Positions 1 to 5,715 of a DNA stretch of 6,538 bases are shown here, in pieces. Location: positions 1-6,538 of the forward strand of contig JABIRQ010000312.1 of the NCBI GenBank assembly GCA_018699755.1, read 5' to 3'. Made by a program: the position numbers and the translations under genes. The notes beneath the pieces are model-generated. The model had not been told where the DNA came from and did not search any database. It worked only from the letters and a program-made list of their open reading frames with translations. Numbering within the stretch: the stretch's first letter is position 1; each line of letters begins with the position of its first letter. This DNA comes from Rhodospirillaceae bacterium. Its GTDB lineage: Bacteria; Pseudomonadota; Alphaproteobacteria; CADEGL01.

Positions 1-313
1 CGCGCTTTCTTCCGTCGCGATCCGGGTGCTCGATCTGGCGGAGGTGCCGCCCGAGCATATCGGCGAGATTCCCAATGCCCTCAGCGTGGCGTTGCGCGGA
101 GCCACCATGCCCACGGACCTGTGTTTCGAAGCCGATGCCGCGGGCGGCGGCTATATCGTTTTCCTGCCCGGCCGAACGGGAGCGGAGGCGCGCGATTTCG
201 CCGAAGGAATCATCCATGCCCTTTACGGCCGGCTCCAGGCCGCAGCGCCGGATCTGCGCTTCGAGGCCGAGGCCATGGTGTTGCACGACGCTCCCCCGGA
301 GGATGCGGTGTGA
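1..313 (+). CDS. pelD: PelD-like protein, C-terminal degenerate GGDEF domain (5' partial)
   Basis: Only the last 104 codons are present; the reading frame enters from the left edge (first full codon at base 2) and ends at TGA 311-313. The visible part looks like the second half of a GGDEF-type domain: LR-x3-MPTD-L (bases 107-118 encode MPTD), then AGGGY (140-154) directly before IVFLPG, then the helix EARDFAEGI typical of nucleotide-cyclase folds. The catalytic GG[D/E]EF signature is replaced by AGGGY, so cyclase activity is unlikely. PelD in Pseudomonas is an inner-membrane GAF plus degenerate-GGDEF receptor that binds cyclic di-GMP through an RxxD I-site and switches on Pel synthesis. The PelD call rests on this domain plus the PelE-like gene coupled to it by a 4-bp overlap. 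The membrane and GAF parts lie outside the window, so another degenerate GGDEF protein remains possible. Confidence 0.62.
   Translation, partial: ALSSVAIRVLDLAEVPPEHIGEIPNALSVALRGATMPTDLCFEADAAGGGYIVFLPGRTGAEARDFAEGIIHALYGRLQAAAPDLRFEAEAMVLHDAPPEDAV
298..303 (+). promoter_or_regulatory. Shine-Dalgarno of the PelE-like gene
   Basis: GGAGGA lies inside the last codons of the upstream gene, 6 bases before the GTG at 310. This supports the GTG, which overlaps the upstream TGA as GTGA, over the downstream ATG at 352. That ATG also has a reasonable site (GGAG 342-345, 6-base spacing) and cannot be excluded. Confidence 0.6.
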
Positions 314-1473
314 CGGTCGATTCGACAGAGGGCGAAGGGCCGGAGCGGGACATGGACGAGAGGGTCGAGGAGGACCCCAACAACGTTCGGGACCCGCGGC
401 CCGTGCGCCGCCATGCGCCGATCATTCTTGTCGCGACACTGGCGCTGGCCGTCGAAACGATCCTGGCGGTTCTGTTTTGGCGCGGCGCTCTCGGCTTCGG
501 GCAGTTCCTGGCCATGCATATCGGCGTTGCCCTGCTGCTCTGCATCGGCACGATCGCCTATGGGCGCGCCGCCGGCGGCGCGCTGCCTTCCTTGATTCTG
601 CTCTCCCTCGGAACCTTGCTGCTCGGCCCGCTCGGGCCGGTGGGCTGTCTTTTCACGATGGCCTTTTATCTGGCGACCGAACGCACCGCACCGCAATTCG
701 CGGACTGGTACGACAGTCTCTTTCCCGACGACGACGCGACCGAAGGAGGCGACATGGCGACCCTCCTGATGGAACGGGCGGGTCAGGTCGGCGGCAGCGT
801 CAGCCCGTTTCTCGACGTGCTGTCCTTCGGGACCCGCGCCCAGAAGCAGATGGCGGTGGCCGTCATGACGCGCCATTTCCATCCGGCCTTCGCGCCGGCC
901 CTGCGGCAGGCGCTCGCCGACGCGGACAATGCCGTCCGCGTGCAGGCCGCCACGGCCATGGCGACGATCGAAGACCGCTTCGTCGAACGGGCGGAGGAAT
1001 TGCGGATCGAGATGGAGAAGCATCCGCGCGATCCCGACCTCATTCTCCAACTGGCCAGGCATTACGACGACTACGCGTTCACCGGCCTCCTGGACCCGCA
1101 ACGCCAGGCGGAGAGCCAAGTCCATGCCATGGACAGCTATATGCTCTATCTCGAACGGATGCCTCGGGATGCCGACGCCAGGCTTGCCGTCGGGCGCCTG
1201 ATGCTGCGGCGTGGAGAGGCGCGGGATGCGGCGCGGTGGATCGAGCGGTGCCTCGAGGAGGGCGTCTGGTCGCCGGGCATGGCGGGTTGGCATATGGATG
1301 CGCTATATCGTCTCGGCCGTTATGAAGCGATTCGCGATTTCGCGCGGCTCCATCATGACGAACTGACGCGCCTCGATACCTATCCGATTCGATTGATTGA
1401 GATGGTCCGCCTTTGGGCCGGGGAAGGGCAAGCTGGGGACGCACCGAATGACGAGGCCGCCCATGCGGTCTAA
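310..1473 (+). CDS. pelE: PelE-like inner-membrane protein with HEAT/TPR-type helical domain
   Basis: This 387-residue protein starts at GTG 310, overlapping the PelD-like stop by 4 bp, so the two are probably translationally coupled. Residues 1-35 are acidic and then basic. Hydrophobic segments lie at about 36-57, 63-83 and 90-122; the last is long, is broken by GPLGP and may be two short helices. A soluble helical part follows. Residues about 175-235 look like a HEAT-type unit (ALRQALADADNAVRVQAATAM). Residues about 240-370 look like TPRs, including GRLMLRRGEARDAARWIERCL and ALYRLGRYEAIRDFARL. Known PelE proteins are inner-membrane proteins with N-terminal membrane helices and cytoplasmic TPRs that pair with PelD in the Pel synthase complex. 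This one is somewhat longer than the roughly 330 residues I recall for Pseudomonas PelE. Membrane layout, helical repeats and position after a PelD-like gene together support the call; an unrelated membrane-TPR protein is the alternative. Confidence 0.68.
   Translation: MTVDSTEGEGPERDMDERVEEDPNNVRDPRPVRRHAPIILVATLALAVETILAVLFWRGALGFGQFLAMHIGVALLLCIGTIAYGRAAGGALPSLILLSLGTLLLGPLGPVGCLFTMAFYLATERTAPQFADWYDSLFPDDDATEGGDMATLLMERAGQVGGSVSPFLDVLSFGTRAQKQMAVAVMTRHFHPAFAPALRQALADADNAVRVQAATAMATIEDRFVERAEELRIEMEKHPRDPDLILQLARHYDDYAFTGLLDPQRQAESQVHAMDSYMLYLERMPRDADARLAVGRLMLRRGEARDAARWIERCLEEGVWSPGMAGWHMDALYRLGRYEAIRDFARLHHDELTRLDTYPIRLIEMVRLWAGEGQAGDAPNDEAAHAV
1435..1439 (+). promoter_or_regulatory. 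Shine-Dalgarno for the GH114 gene
   Basis: GGGGA lies 8 bases before ATG 1448, within the end of the PelE-like gene. A competing site, GAGG at 1453-1456, lies 6 bases before the in-frame ATG at 1463. The real start is one of these two; both leave an intact signal peptide. Confidence 0.45.
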
Positions 1474-2362
1474 CCCCAGGCGCTCCGGCCGGGGCATCTT
1501 CCTGTCGACGGCGCTTGCGGCCTTCGCGGCGCTTGTCGGCCTGGGCGACGCGCAGGCCCAGTTCCGCGCCCCACGCGGCACCCAGGCGGCGCCGTGGTTG
1601 GTCTATTACGCGGACAGCGAGCCGCCCGAGGCGTTCCGGGCGTTCGATCTGCTGGTGCTCGATTCGCAGTTCCATCCGCCGCTCGACGTTCTGCGCGACC
1701 GAGGCAAGGTCCTGCTCGGCTATATCAGCCTGGGCGAGGTCGAGCAGCACCGCCCGTGGTTCGAGGCGGTGCGCGCCGAGGGCATTCTCTTGCAGGAAAA
1801 CCGGTTTTGGCCCGGTAGTTTTTTCGTCGATCTGCGCGACAAGCGCTGGGTCGAGCGCGTGATCGAGGAGCTGGTCCCCGCCGTCCTGCACGCGGGGTTC
1901 GACGGCTTGTTCTTCGATACCCTGGACAACCCCTTGTATCTCGAGGAGACGGACCCGCAAGCCTATGCCGGGATGACGGAAGCAGCCGCCCGCTTGGTCC
2001 GGGCCATTCGCCTCAACTACCCGACCGTTCCGATCATGATGAACCGGGCCTATGGATTGCTGCCCGAGGTCGAGACGGCGATCGACATGGTGCTCGGCGA
2101 ATCCGTCTATGCCGATTACGACTTCGAGACCGAGAGCTATCGCCATGTCGAGACGGCGCTGTACCGCGAGCAGGTGGCGCTGCTCAAGGCGGCCCAGGCG
2201 CGTCGGCCGGCCCTGCGGGTGATGACGCTCGACTACTGGAATCCGGAGGATCGGGCGGGAATCGAGGAAATTTACCGGGTCCAACGGAGCAATGGTTTCG
2301 AGCCCTATGTCGCCACGATCAACCTCGATGTGATCGTGCCGCCGCCCAGTGGTGGTGAATAG
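1448..2362 (+). CDS. Secreted GH114-family glycoside hydrolase (PelA hydrolase-domain-like)
   Basis: From ATG 1448 this is a 304-residue protein overlapping the PelE-like stop by 26 bp. It has a signal peptide: basic n-region with RR, hydrophobic IFLSTALAAFAALVGLG, likely cleavage after AQA at about residue 37. The mature protein is a single (beta/alpha)-barrel-type domain with features I recognise from the GH114/TM1410 family and the PelA hydrolase domain: LLGYISLGEVE, WPGSFFVDLRDKRWVERV, GFDGLFFDTLDN (Asp152, Asp157, Asp160), MMNRAYGLLPEV, VLGESV (Glu218), then MTLDYW. The Glu in VLGESV probably matches the catalytic glutamate of Pseudomonas PelA. GH114 enzymes cleave alpha-1,4-galactosaminogalactan-type polymers, so a periplasmic role trimming nascent Pel-like polymer is likely. 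The protein ends right after the barrel; Pseudomonas PelA (about 950 residues) continues into a deacetylase domain that is missing here. ATG 1463 (299 residues) is an alternative start. The gene symbol is left blank because only one PelA domain is present. Confidence 0.82.
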   Translation: MTRPPMRSNPRRSGRGIFLSTALAAFAALVGLGDAQAQFRAPRGTQAAPWLVYYADSEPPEAFRAFDLLVLDSQFHPPLDVLRDRGKVLLGYISLGEVEQHRPWFEAVRAEGILLQENRFWPGSFFVDLRDKRWVERVIEELVPAVLHAGFDGLFFDTLDNPLYLEETDPQAYAGMTEAAARLVRAIRLNYPTVPIMMNRAYGLLPEVETAIDMVLGESVYADYDFETESYRHVETALYREQVALLKAAQARRPALRVMTLDYWNPEDRAGIEEIYRVQRSNGFEPYVATINLDVIVPPPSGGE

Positions 2363-2368
2363 TCACCA
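2353..2368 (+). repeat. Small hairpin with the GH114 stop codon in its loop
   Basis: TGGTGA (2353-2358) and TCACCA (2363-2368) are perfect 6-bp inverted arms around the 4-base loop ATAG, which contains the TAG stop at 2360-2362. No T-run follows, so it is not a typical intrinsic terminator. It could protect the 3' end of the message or be chance. Confidence 0.4.
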
Positions 2369-2390
2369 GGAGAGCTCCCATATACGAGGG

Positions 2391-2444
2391 TTCGGCAGAA
2401 AAAAGCTCTGTCGAAGCCTTGTCAATCCAGGGATTTCTGCCGAA
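2391..2444. repeat. 11-bp perfect inverted repeat, 32-base spacer
   Basis: TTCGGCAGAAA (2391-2401) is perfectly complementary to TTTCTGCCGAA (2434-2444). It can form a stem in RNA from either strand or act as two half-sites for a DNA-binding protein. Neither strand has a T-run after the stem, so a classical intrinsic terminator is unlikely. Arm length and the intergenic location argue against chance. Confidence 0.6.
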
Positions 2445-2458
2445 AACTCAAAAATTAA

Positions 2459-2478
2459 CCAAACTATGTTAAGTTTGG
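2459..2478. repeat. 7-bp perfect inverted repeat just upstream of the TPR gene (operator-like)
   Basis: CCAAACT (2459-2465) and AGTTTGG (2472-2478) are perfect inverted arms with a 6-base centre, ATGTTA. The arm centres are 13 bp apart, a little more than one helical turn, which suits a dimeric transcription factor. The repeat ends 12 bases before ATG 2491. A similar sequence, AACTTTGG (2497-2504), repeats the right arm region AAGTTTGG (2471-2478) with one mismatch. No regulator can be named. Confidence 0.45.
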
Positions 2479-2489
2479 AACAGACAAAG

Positions 2490-2539
2490 CATGGCTAACT
2501 TTGGCCATGCGCCCGGCTCGGTCGAACGAGCGCGGGCGC
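2490..2539 (+). repeat. Two consecutive hairpins over the start region of the TPR gene
   Basis: CATGGC (2490-2495) pairs with GCCATG (2504-2509) over an 8-base loop and includes the ATG at 2491. Next to it, GCGCCC (2509-2514) pairs with GGGCGC (2534-2539), and inside that GCTCG (2516-2520) pairs with CGAGC (2527-2531). This makes an 11-bp GC-rich stem with a small asymmetric bulge and a 6-base loop. The second hairpin ends 2 bases before the GGAGGG that precedes ATG 2551. If transcribed, these structures could limit ribosome access to either start. Confidence 0.45.
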
Positions 2540-5500
2540 GCGGAGGGCCGATGGCGAGAGCTGCCGAGATTCGGCGCGGGGGCATGCGTGCCGCGAGCGA
2601 GGCGTTAAGCCGGACCTGGCGCAAACGGGTCGTCGGTCGCGCCTACTATCTCGCAGCCATGAGCGTGGTGGCCGTCGGATTGGCGACGGCCTATCTGCTC
2701 CTCCCGCGCGACCGCGAACTCGGCCTCATGTATCTTGAGGACAAGGAATTCGCCGAGGCCCGCCAGACCTACGAGGAGCGGCTGGGCATCGGCGATCTCG
2801 GAGTCCCGGTCGTGCTTCCGCTTATCGAGATCTACCTGCATTACGGCGAGGTCGACAAGGCGGTCGCCTTGATGGAGCGATTCCTCGCCGCTCGCCCGAT
2901 GAATGTCGATGCGCGCGAGCATCTGGGCGAATTCCTCAAGGACGCCCAGCGTTACGGCGATTACCGCCGCAACCTTGAGATCCTCGCCGAACTGGCGCCC
3001 AGCGCCGCGATTCTGCGCGCGTTGGCCGGCGTCTACGTGATCGAGGGCGAGGACGAGGCGCGCATGCGGATCCTCGGCCGCCTGGTCGCCAATTTCGATG
3101 CGACCGCCGCCGAGTACGAACGCCTCGCCGAACTTCAGGCTGCCTACGGCTATCTGGCGGCGGCGGCCGAAACATTGGATCGCCTGCGCCGACGGTCGCC
3201 GGCGGCGCTGGATGGGCGCAACGTGCTTTTCCTCGCCAGTCTGCTCATGGATCTCGAGCGGACCGCTGACGCCTTCACTTTGGCCAGCGAACGGCTGCGG
3301 CAATCGGGCGATGGCCAGGAGGGCCTCGACCTGGCCGAGCTGTTTGGCCGCCGCGGCGTGCCGGACATGGGCCTGCGTCTGCTCGACCTCGCGCATGAGG
3401 ACGCCAGCGAACTCCCCGGCTTCCTGGCGGCGCTCGTCGGTCTGGAGGCGGAGGCTGGCCGACAACAACAGGCCTTCGACCGCCTTCTGCCTCTGTACGA
3501 GGCGGGAACCTTGCCGCCGGATCTCGACGTGGCCTTCATCGATCTCGCCATGCAGCTCGGGCGCATGGACCTCGCCTTCGCGGCGGTCGACAAGGTTGCG
3601 ATCGACGGATTGCCGGGCTGGCTGCTGCTCGGCCTGACGGAAAACGCGCTCGCCCAGGGACGGGCAAGTCTCGCCAATGATCTGGTCGCGCGCCTGGGCG
3701 AGGATTTTCTCGACGGCCATCCCATCCTCGCGGCCCGCCTCGCCTTCCTGCGCGGAGATAAGGACGGCGGCGATCGTTGGTTGAAAGAGGCCGAGGGCGA
3801 TAACGCGCTCTCCGTCGATCAGCGCCTGGCCCTGGCGGGCCTTTATCGCAGCCTTGGCCGGGACGGCGCGGCGATCGACGCTCTTAAAGGCATCGCGGGC
3901 ATGGAGTCGCCGCCCGAAGAGGTCATGGCGGCCTTGGCCGAGCTTTATCTCGAGACGGGGCGGGCGGAAGAGGGCCTGGCTTTCATGAACGCGTTGCGTG
4001 CCCACCGCGCCAGCCCGGCGACGGACGCCGCCTGGGCGGTGTTGAGCGCGACCGTGGAAGGCGAGGCGGCAGCCCTCGCCTGGCTGGAGGGTCTCGATCC
4101 CGCGGCGCTCAGCGACCAGCTGCTGACCGACCTCTATTTCATCGCCTTGGACAATGCCAAGGGCGGTCTCGCCGTCGCGGCGGCCGAGCGTCTCTACACC
4201 CGTTCCGCCGATGCGGTGCGGGCCCTGTACCTCGCCCGGGCGCTCAGCCTGACCGGGGGCGGGGAGCGGGCGCTCGCCCTGTTGCGACCCATGCTGCCGG
4301 GCGATGGCGAGACCCGCGCCGCTTATGTCGAGGCCCTGGTCGCCGCGCTCAAGGCCGGCGCCCCGGTGCGCGAGGAGCTGGTCGCCTATCTCGAGGAACG
4401 GCTCGCCGATCCCGACACGACGCCGGTCGAGCGCGAGAGCCTGGTCGGTGGCCTGCTCGACGCCGGCGCCTATGCCGCCGCCCTGCCGGTCTTGGAACAG
4501 CTTGCCGACGATCTCGGCGGCGACTGGATCTTTGCCTTCATCGACGCCGCCAACCGCGCGGGCGAGAAAAAGCGGCTCGCCGCCTTTCTGGAGCGCGCGC
4601 TTAACGAGCCCGGCATCAAGCGCGAACAGCGCGAGGCCTTGCTCTACCAGCTTCAGGAAAGTGCCGGCCCCGCGGCCGCCCTGCCTTATCTGCGCGATTT
4701 CGCCGAGCGGTATGGCGGGCCTTGGGTCTTCGCCTATGCCGACACCCTGGAACAATTGGGGCGCCTGGACGAAGCGGTCGACGCCCTGGCGCGGGCCGCG
4801 CTGGGCCCGGGCCTGAACGAGGAGGAGCGCCGCGCGATCGGCTTCCGGATTCTTGAAGCGGGCCGGATCGCCCGCGCGACGGAGGTGTTCGAGGTCCTGG
4901 CGGCGCGCGAGCCGGCGAACGGTCCGGCGGTGCAGCAGCTCCTCTACCTCTGGGGACCGCGCCCGGTGCCCGAACAGCTCGACTGGCTGGCGCTTCGGGC
5001 GGAGGGCGCTCCCGATGCGGAACAGCGCGCGCTCTGGCTCGATCACCTGATCGGCGGCGGAGGGGCCCAACGGGCGCTCGACCTCGCTGCCAACGATCCG
5101 GGGCCGCCGGACGGCCCGGTATTCGGCAGCTATCTGAATGCCTTGGCAGCGCTGCGCTTGCGGACACCCCTCGCCGAGGGCCTCAACTTGCGCATTCTGG
5201 TGGAGGATCGGGTCGACGCCCTGCGGCATCTTGGCCAAATTGCCGGGTTCAATCAGCTTCCCGCCCAGAGCCGGGCCGCCTACGAGAAGCTGCTGGTCCA
5301 GCGGCCGGACGACCGGGAGGCGCTGCGCGAGGCCGGCCTGGCCGCCTCCGCCGAGGGCGACTATCGGATCGCGGCGCGCCATCTCGACCGGTATTTGGAG
5401 CTCGGCGAGGGCGATGCCGAGTTGCACTTCCTGTATGCCGAGATCCTGGGCGCGCTCCGTTGGATGGATATGGCCGCCTATCACTACCGCATCGCGGTGG

Positions 5501-5715
5501 AGCAGGTCGCACGCCTGCCGGCGCCCGGATACGGTCCGCGCCTGATCGAGGCCAACGCCCTGGCCCGTCTGGGCGAGGGGGCAAGGGCCGAGGTCGCCTT
5601 CAACACCTTGCGCGGCGAGCGGCCGGACGATGCGCAATTGCGCGCGGATCTGGCCTCGCTGCTGATCGACACCCGGGACTATGACGGGGCGGAGCGGGTT
5701 CTTGGCCAGGAGTAG
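2491..5715 (+). CDS. Membrane-anchored giant TPR-type solenoid protein (PelB scaffold-like, no beta-barrel)
   Basis: This is a 1074-residue protein from ATG 2491; ATG 2551 is a serious alternative. Residues 1-50 are rich in arginine, followed by one membrane helix at about 52-71 (YYLAAMSVVAVGLATAYLLL). The basic N-terminus should stay in the cytoplasm and the rest should lie in the periplasm. From about residue 72 to the C-terminus the sequence is helix-turn-helix repeats. Examples are LGLMYLEDKEFAEARQTYEE (78-97), LAELYLETGRAEEGLAF and a final set at about 950-1074. A 66-residue repeat runs through about 613-810, marked by WIFAF (Trp679) and WVFAY (Trp745). PelB of Pseudomonas (about 1190 residues) joins a periplasmic TPR scaffold, which binds PelA, to an outer-membrane barrel. 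This protein matches the scaffold half, next to a PelA-like hydrolase, but ends in helical repeats with no barrel. PelB scaffold is my best guess; another large TPR assembly protein for polysaccharide export is possible. Confidence 0.6.
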   Translation: MANFGHAPGSVERARARGGPMARAAEIRRGGMRAASEALSRTWRKRVVGRAYYLAAMSVVAVGLATAYLLLPRDRELGLMYLEDKEFAEARQTYEERLGIGDLGVPVVLPLIEIYLHYGEVDKAVALMERFLAARPMNVDAREHLGEFLKDAQRYGDYRRNLEILAELAPSAAILRALAGVYVIEGEDEARMRILGRLVANFDATAAEYERLAELQAAYGYLAAAAETLDRLRRRSPAALDGRNVLFLASLLMDLERTADAFTLASERLRQSGDGQEGLDLAELFGRRGVPDMGLRLLDLAHEDASELPGFLAALVGLEAEAGRQQQAFDRLLPLYEAGTLPPDLDVAFIDLAMQLGRMDLAFAAVDKVAIDGLPGWLLLGLTENALAQGRASLANDLVARLGEDFLDGHPILAARLAFLRGDKDGGDRWLKEAEGDNALSVDQRLALAGLYRSLGRDGAAIDALKGIAGMESPPEEVMAALAELYLETGRAEEGLAFMNALRAHRASPATDAAWAVLSATVEGEAAALAWLEGLDPAALSDQLLTDLYFIALDNAKGGLAVAAAERLYTRSADAVRALYLARALSLTGGGERALALLRPMLPGDGETRAAYVEALVAALKAGAPVREELVAYLEERLADPDTTPVERESLVGGLLDAGAYAAALPVLEQLADDLGGDWIFAFIDAANRAGEKKRLAAFLERALNEPGIKREQREALLYQLQESAGPAAALPYLRDFAERYGGPWVFAYADTLEQLGRLDEAVDALARAALGPGLNEEERRAIGFRILEAGRIARATEVFEVLAAREPANGPAVQQLLYLWGPRPVPEQLDWLALRAEGAPDAEQRALWLDHLIGGGGAQRALDLAANDPGPPDGPVFGSYLNALAALRLRTPLAEGLNLRILVEDRVDALRHLGQIAGFNQLPAQSRAAYEKLLVQRPDDREALREAGLAASAEGDYRIAARHLDRYLELGEGDAELHFLYAEILGALRWMDMAAYHYRIAVEQVARLPAPGYGPRLIEANALARLGEGARAEVAFNTLRGERPDDAQLRADLASLLIDTRDYDGAERVLGQE
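2542..2547 (+). promoter_or_regulatory. Strong Shine-Dalgarno favouring an internal start at 2551
   Basis: GGAGGG lies 3 bases before the in-frame ATG at 2551. The spacing is short, but the match is far better than for ATG 2491, whose nearest purine stretch is a GGA about 11 bases upstream. Using 2551 would give a 1054-residue protein that still has its membrane anchor, and would put the GC-rich hairpin in the untranslated leader. Confidence 0.4.
4327..4920 (+). repeat. Internal 66-residue repeat in the TPR solenoid
   Basis: Three consecutive units of exactly 66 residues (198 bp) cover residues about 613-810. Trp679 (WIFAF) and Trp745 (WVFAY) are 66 apart, with Val613 at the equivalent place in the first, more diverged unit. 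Leu630, Leu696 and the 762 position follow the same spacing, as do Leu634, Leu700 and Leu766. Each unit continues with a run such as AYLEERL, AFLERAL or DALARAAL, a short Pro- or Gly-containing turn, and an acidic helix (VERESL, REQREAL, EEERRAI). The match is at protein level only. A fourth unit may follow near GPAVQQLLYLWG (811-822) with a shift of about two residues. The period equals about two TPR-size hairpins. Confidence 0.6.

Larger units (their letters stand above)
2363..2490 (+). promoter_or_regulatory. AT-rich intergenic region, candidate promoter/operator of the TPR gene
   Basis: This is the only real gap between genes in the window. From about 2395 to 2490 it is strikingly AT-rich compared with its neighbours, as expected for a promoter and leader. 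It holds TTGTCA at 2419-2424, which resembles a -35 element, and TATGTT at 2465-2470, which weakly resembles a -10, but their spacing (40 bases) is wrong for one promoter. Several inverted repeats lie here and are listed separately. I infer that a second transcript starts in this region; no individual promoter can be named with confidence. Confidence 0.4.

Noticed and set aside
75..1325. A 416-codon plus-strand open frame overlapping the PelD-like and PelE-like genes
   Set aside because: The product is Arg/Pro/Ala-rich with no hydrophobic segments and spans two well-supported genes in other frames.
1397..1447. Upstream ATG 1397 as start of the GH114 gene
   Set aside because: It would add 17 residues before the signal peptide and extend the overlap with the PelE-like gene to 77 bp. 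ATG 1448 and ATG 1463 have good ribosome sites and normal signal-peptide n-regions.
1466..1510. Twin-arginine (Tat) signal in the GH114 protein because of its RR pair
   Set aside because: The residues after RR are S-G-R, without the hydrophobic residues expected two to three places after RR in a Tat motif. An ordinary Sec signal peptide fits better.
1079..2284. A 401-codon minus-strand open frame over the GH114 gene, and another at 223-1293 over the PelE-like gene
   Set aside because: Both are antisense to genes with recognisable motifs and show the composition of GC-rich shadow frames.
2391..2446. Intrinsic terminator after the GH114 gene
   Set aside because: The stem is AT/GC mixed with a 32-base loop and no T-run follows on the plus or minus strand.
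2419..2470. A defined sigma-70 promoter from TTGTCA (2419-2424) and TATGTT (2465-2470)
   Set aside because: The spacing between them is 40 bases instead of about 17, and no acceptable partner is seen at the right distance from either.
2455..2472. Full CtrA binding site (TTAA-N7-TTAA)
   Set aside because: The two TTAA elements (2455-2458 and 2469-2472) are separated by 10 bases, not 7. Only a half-site resemblance remains.
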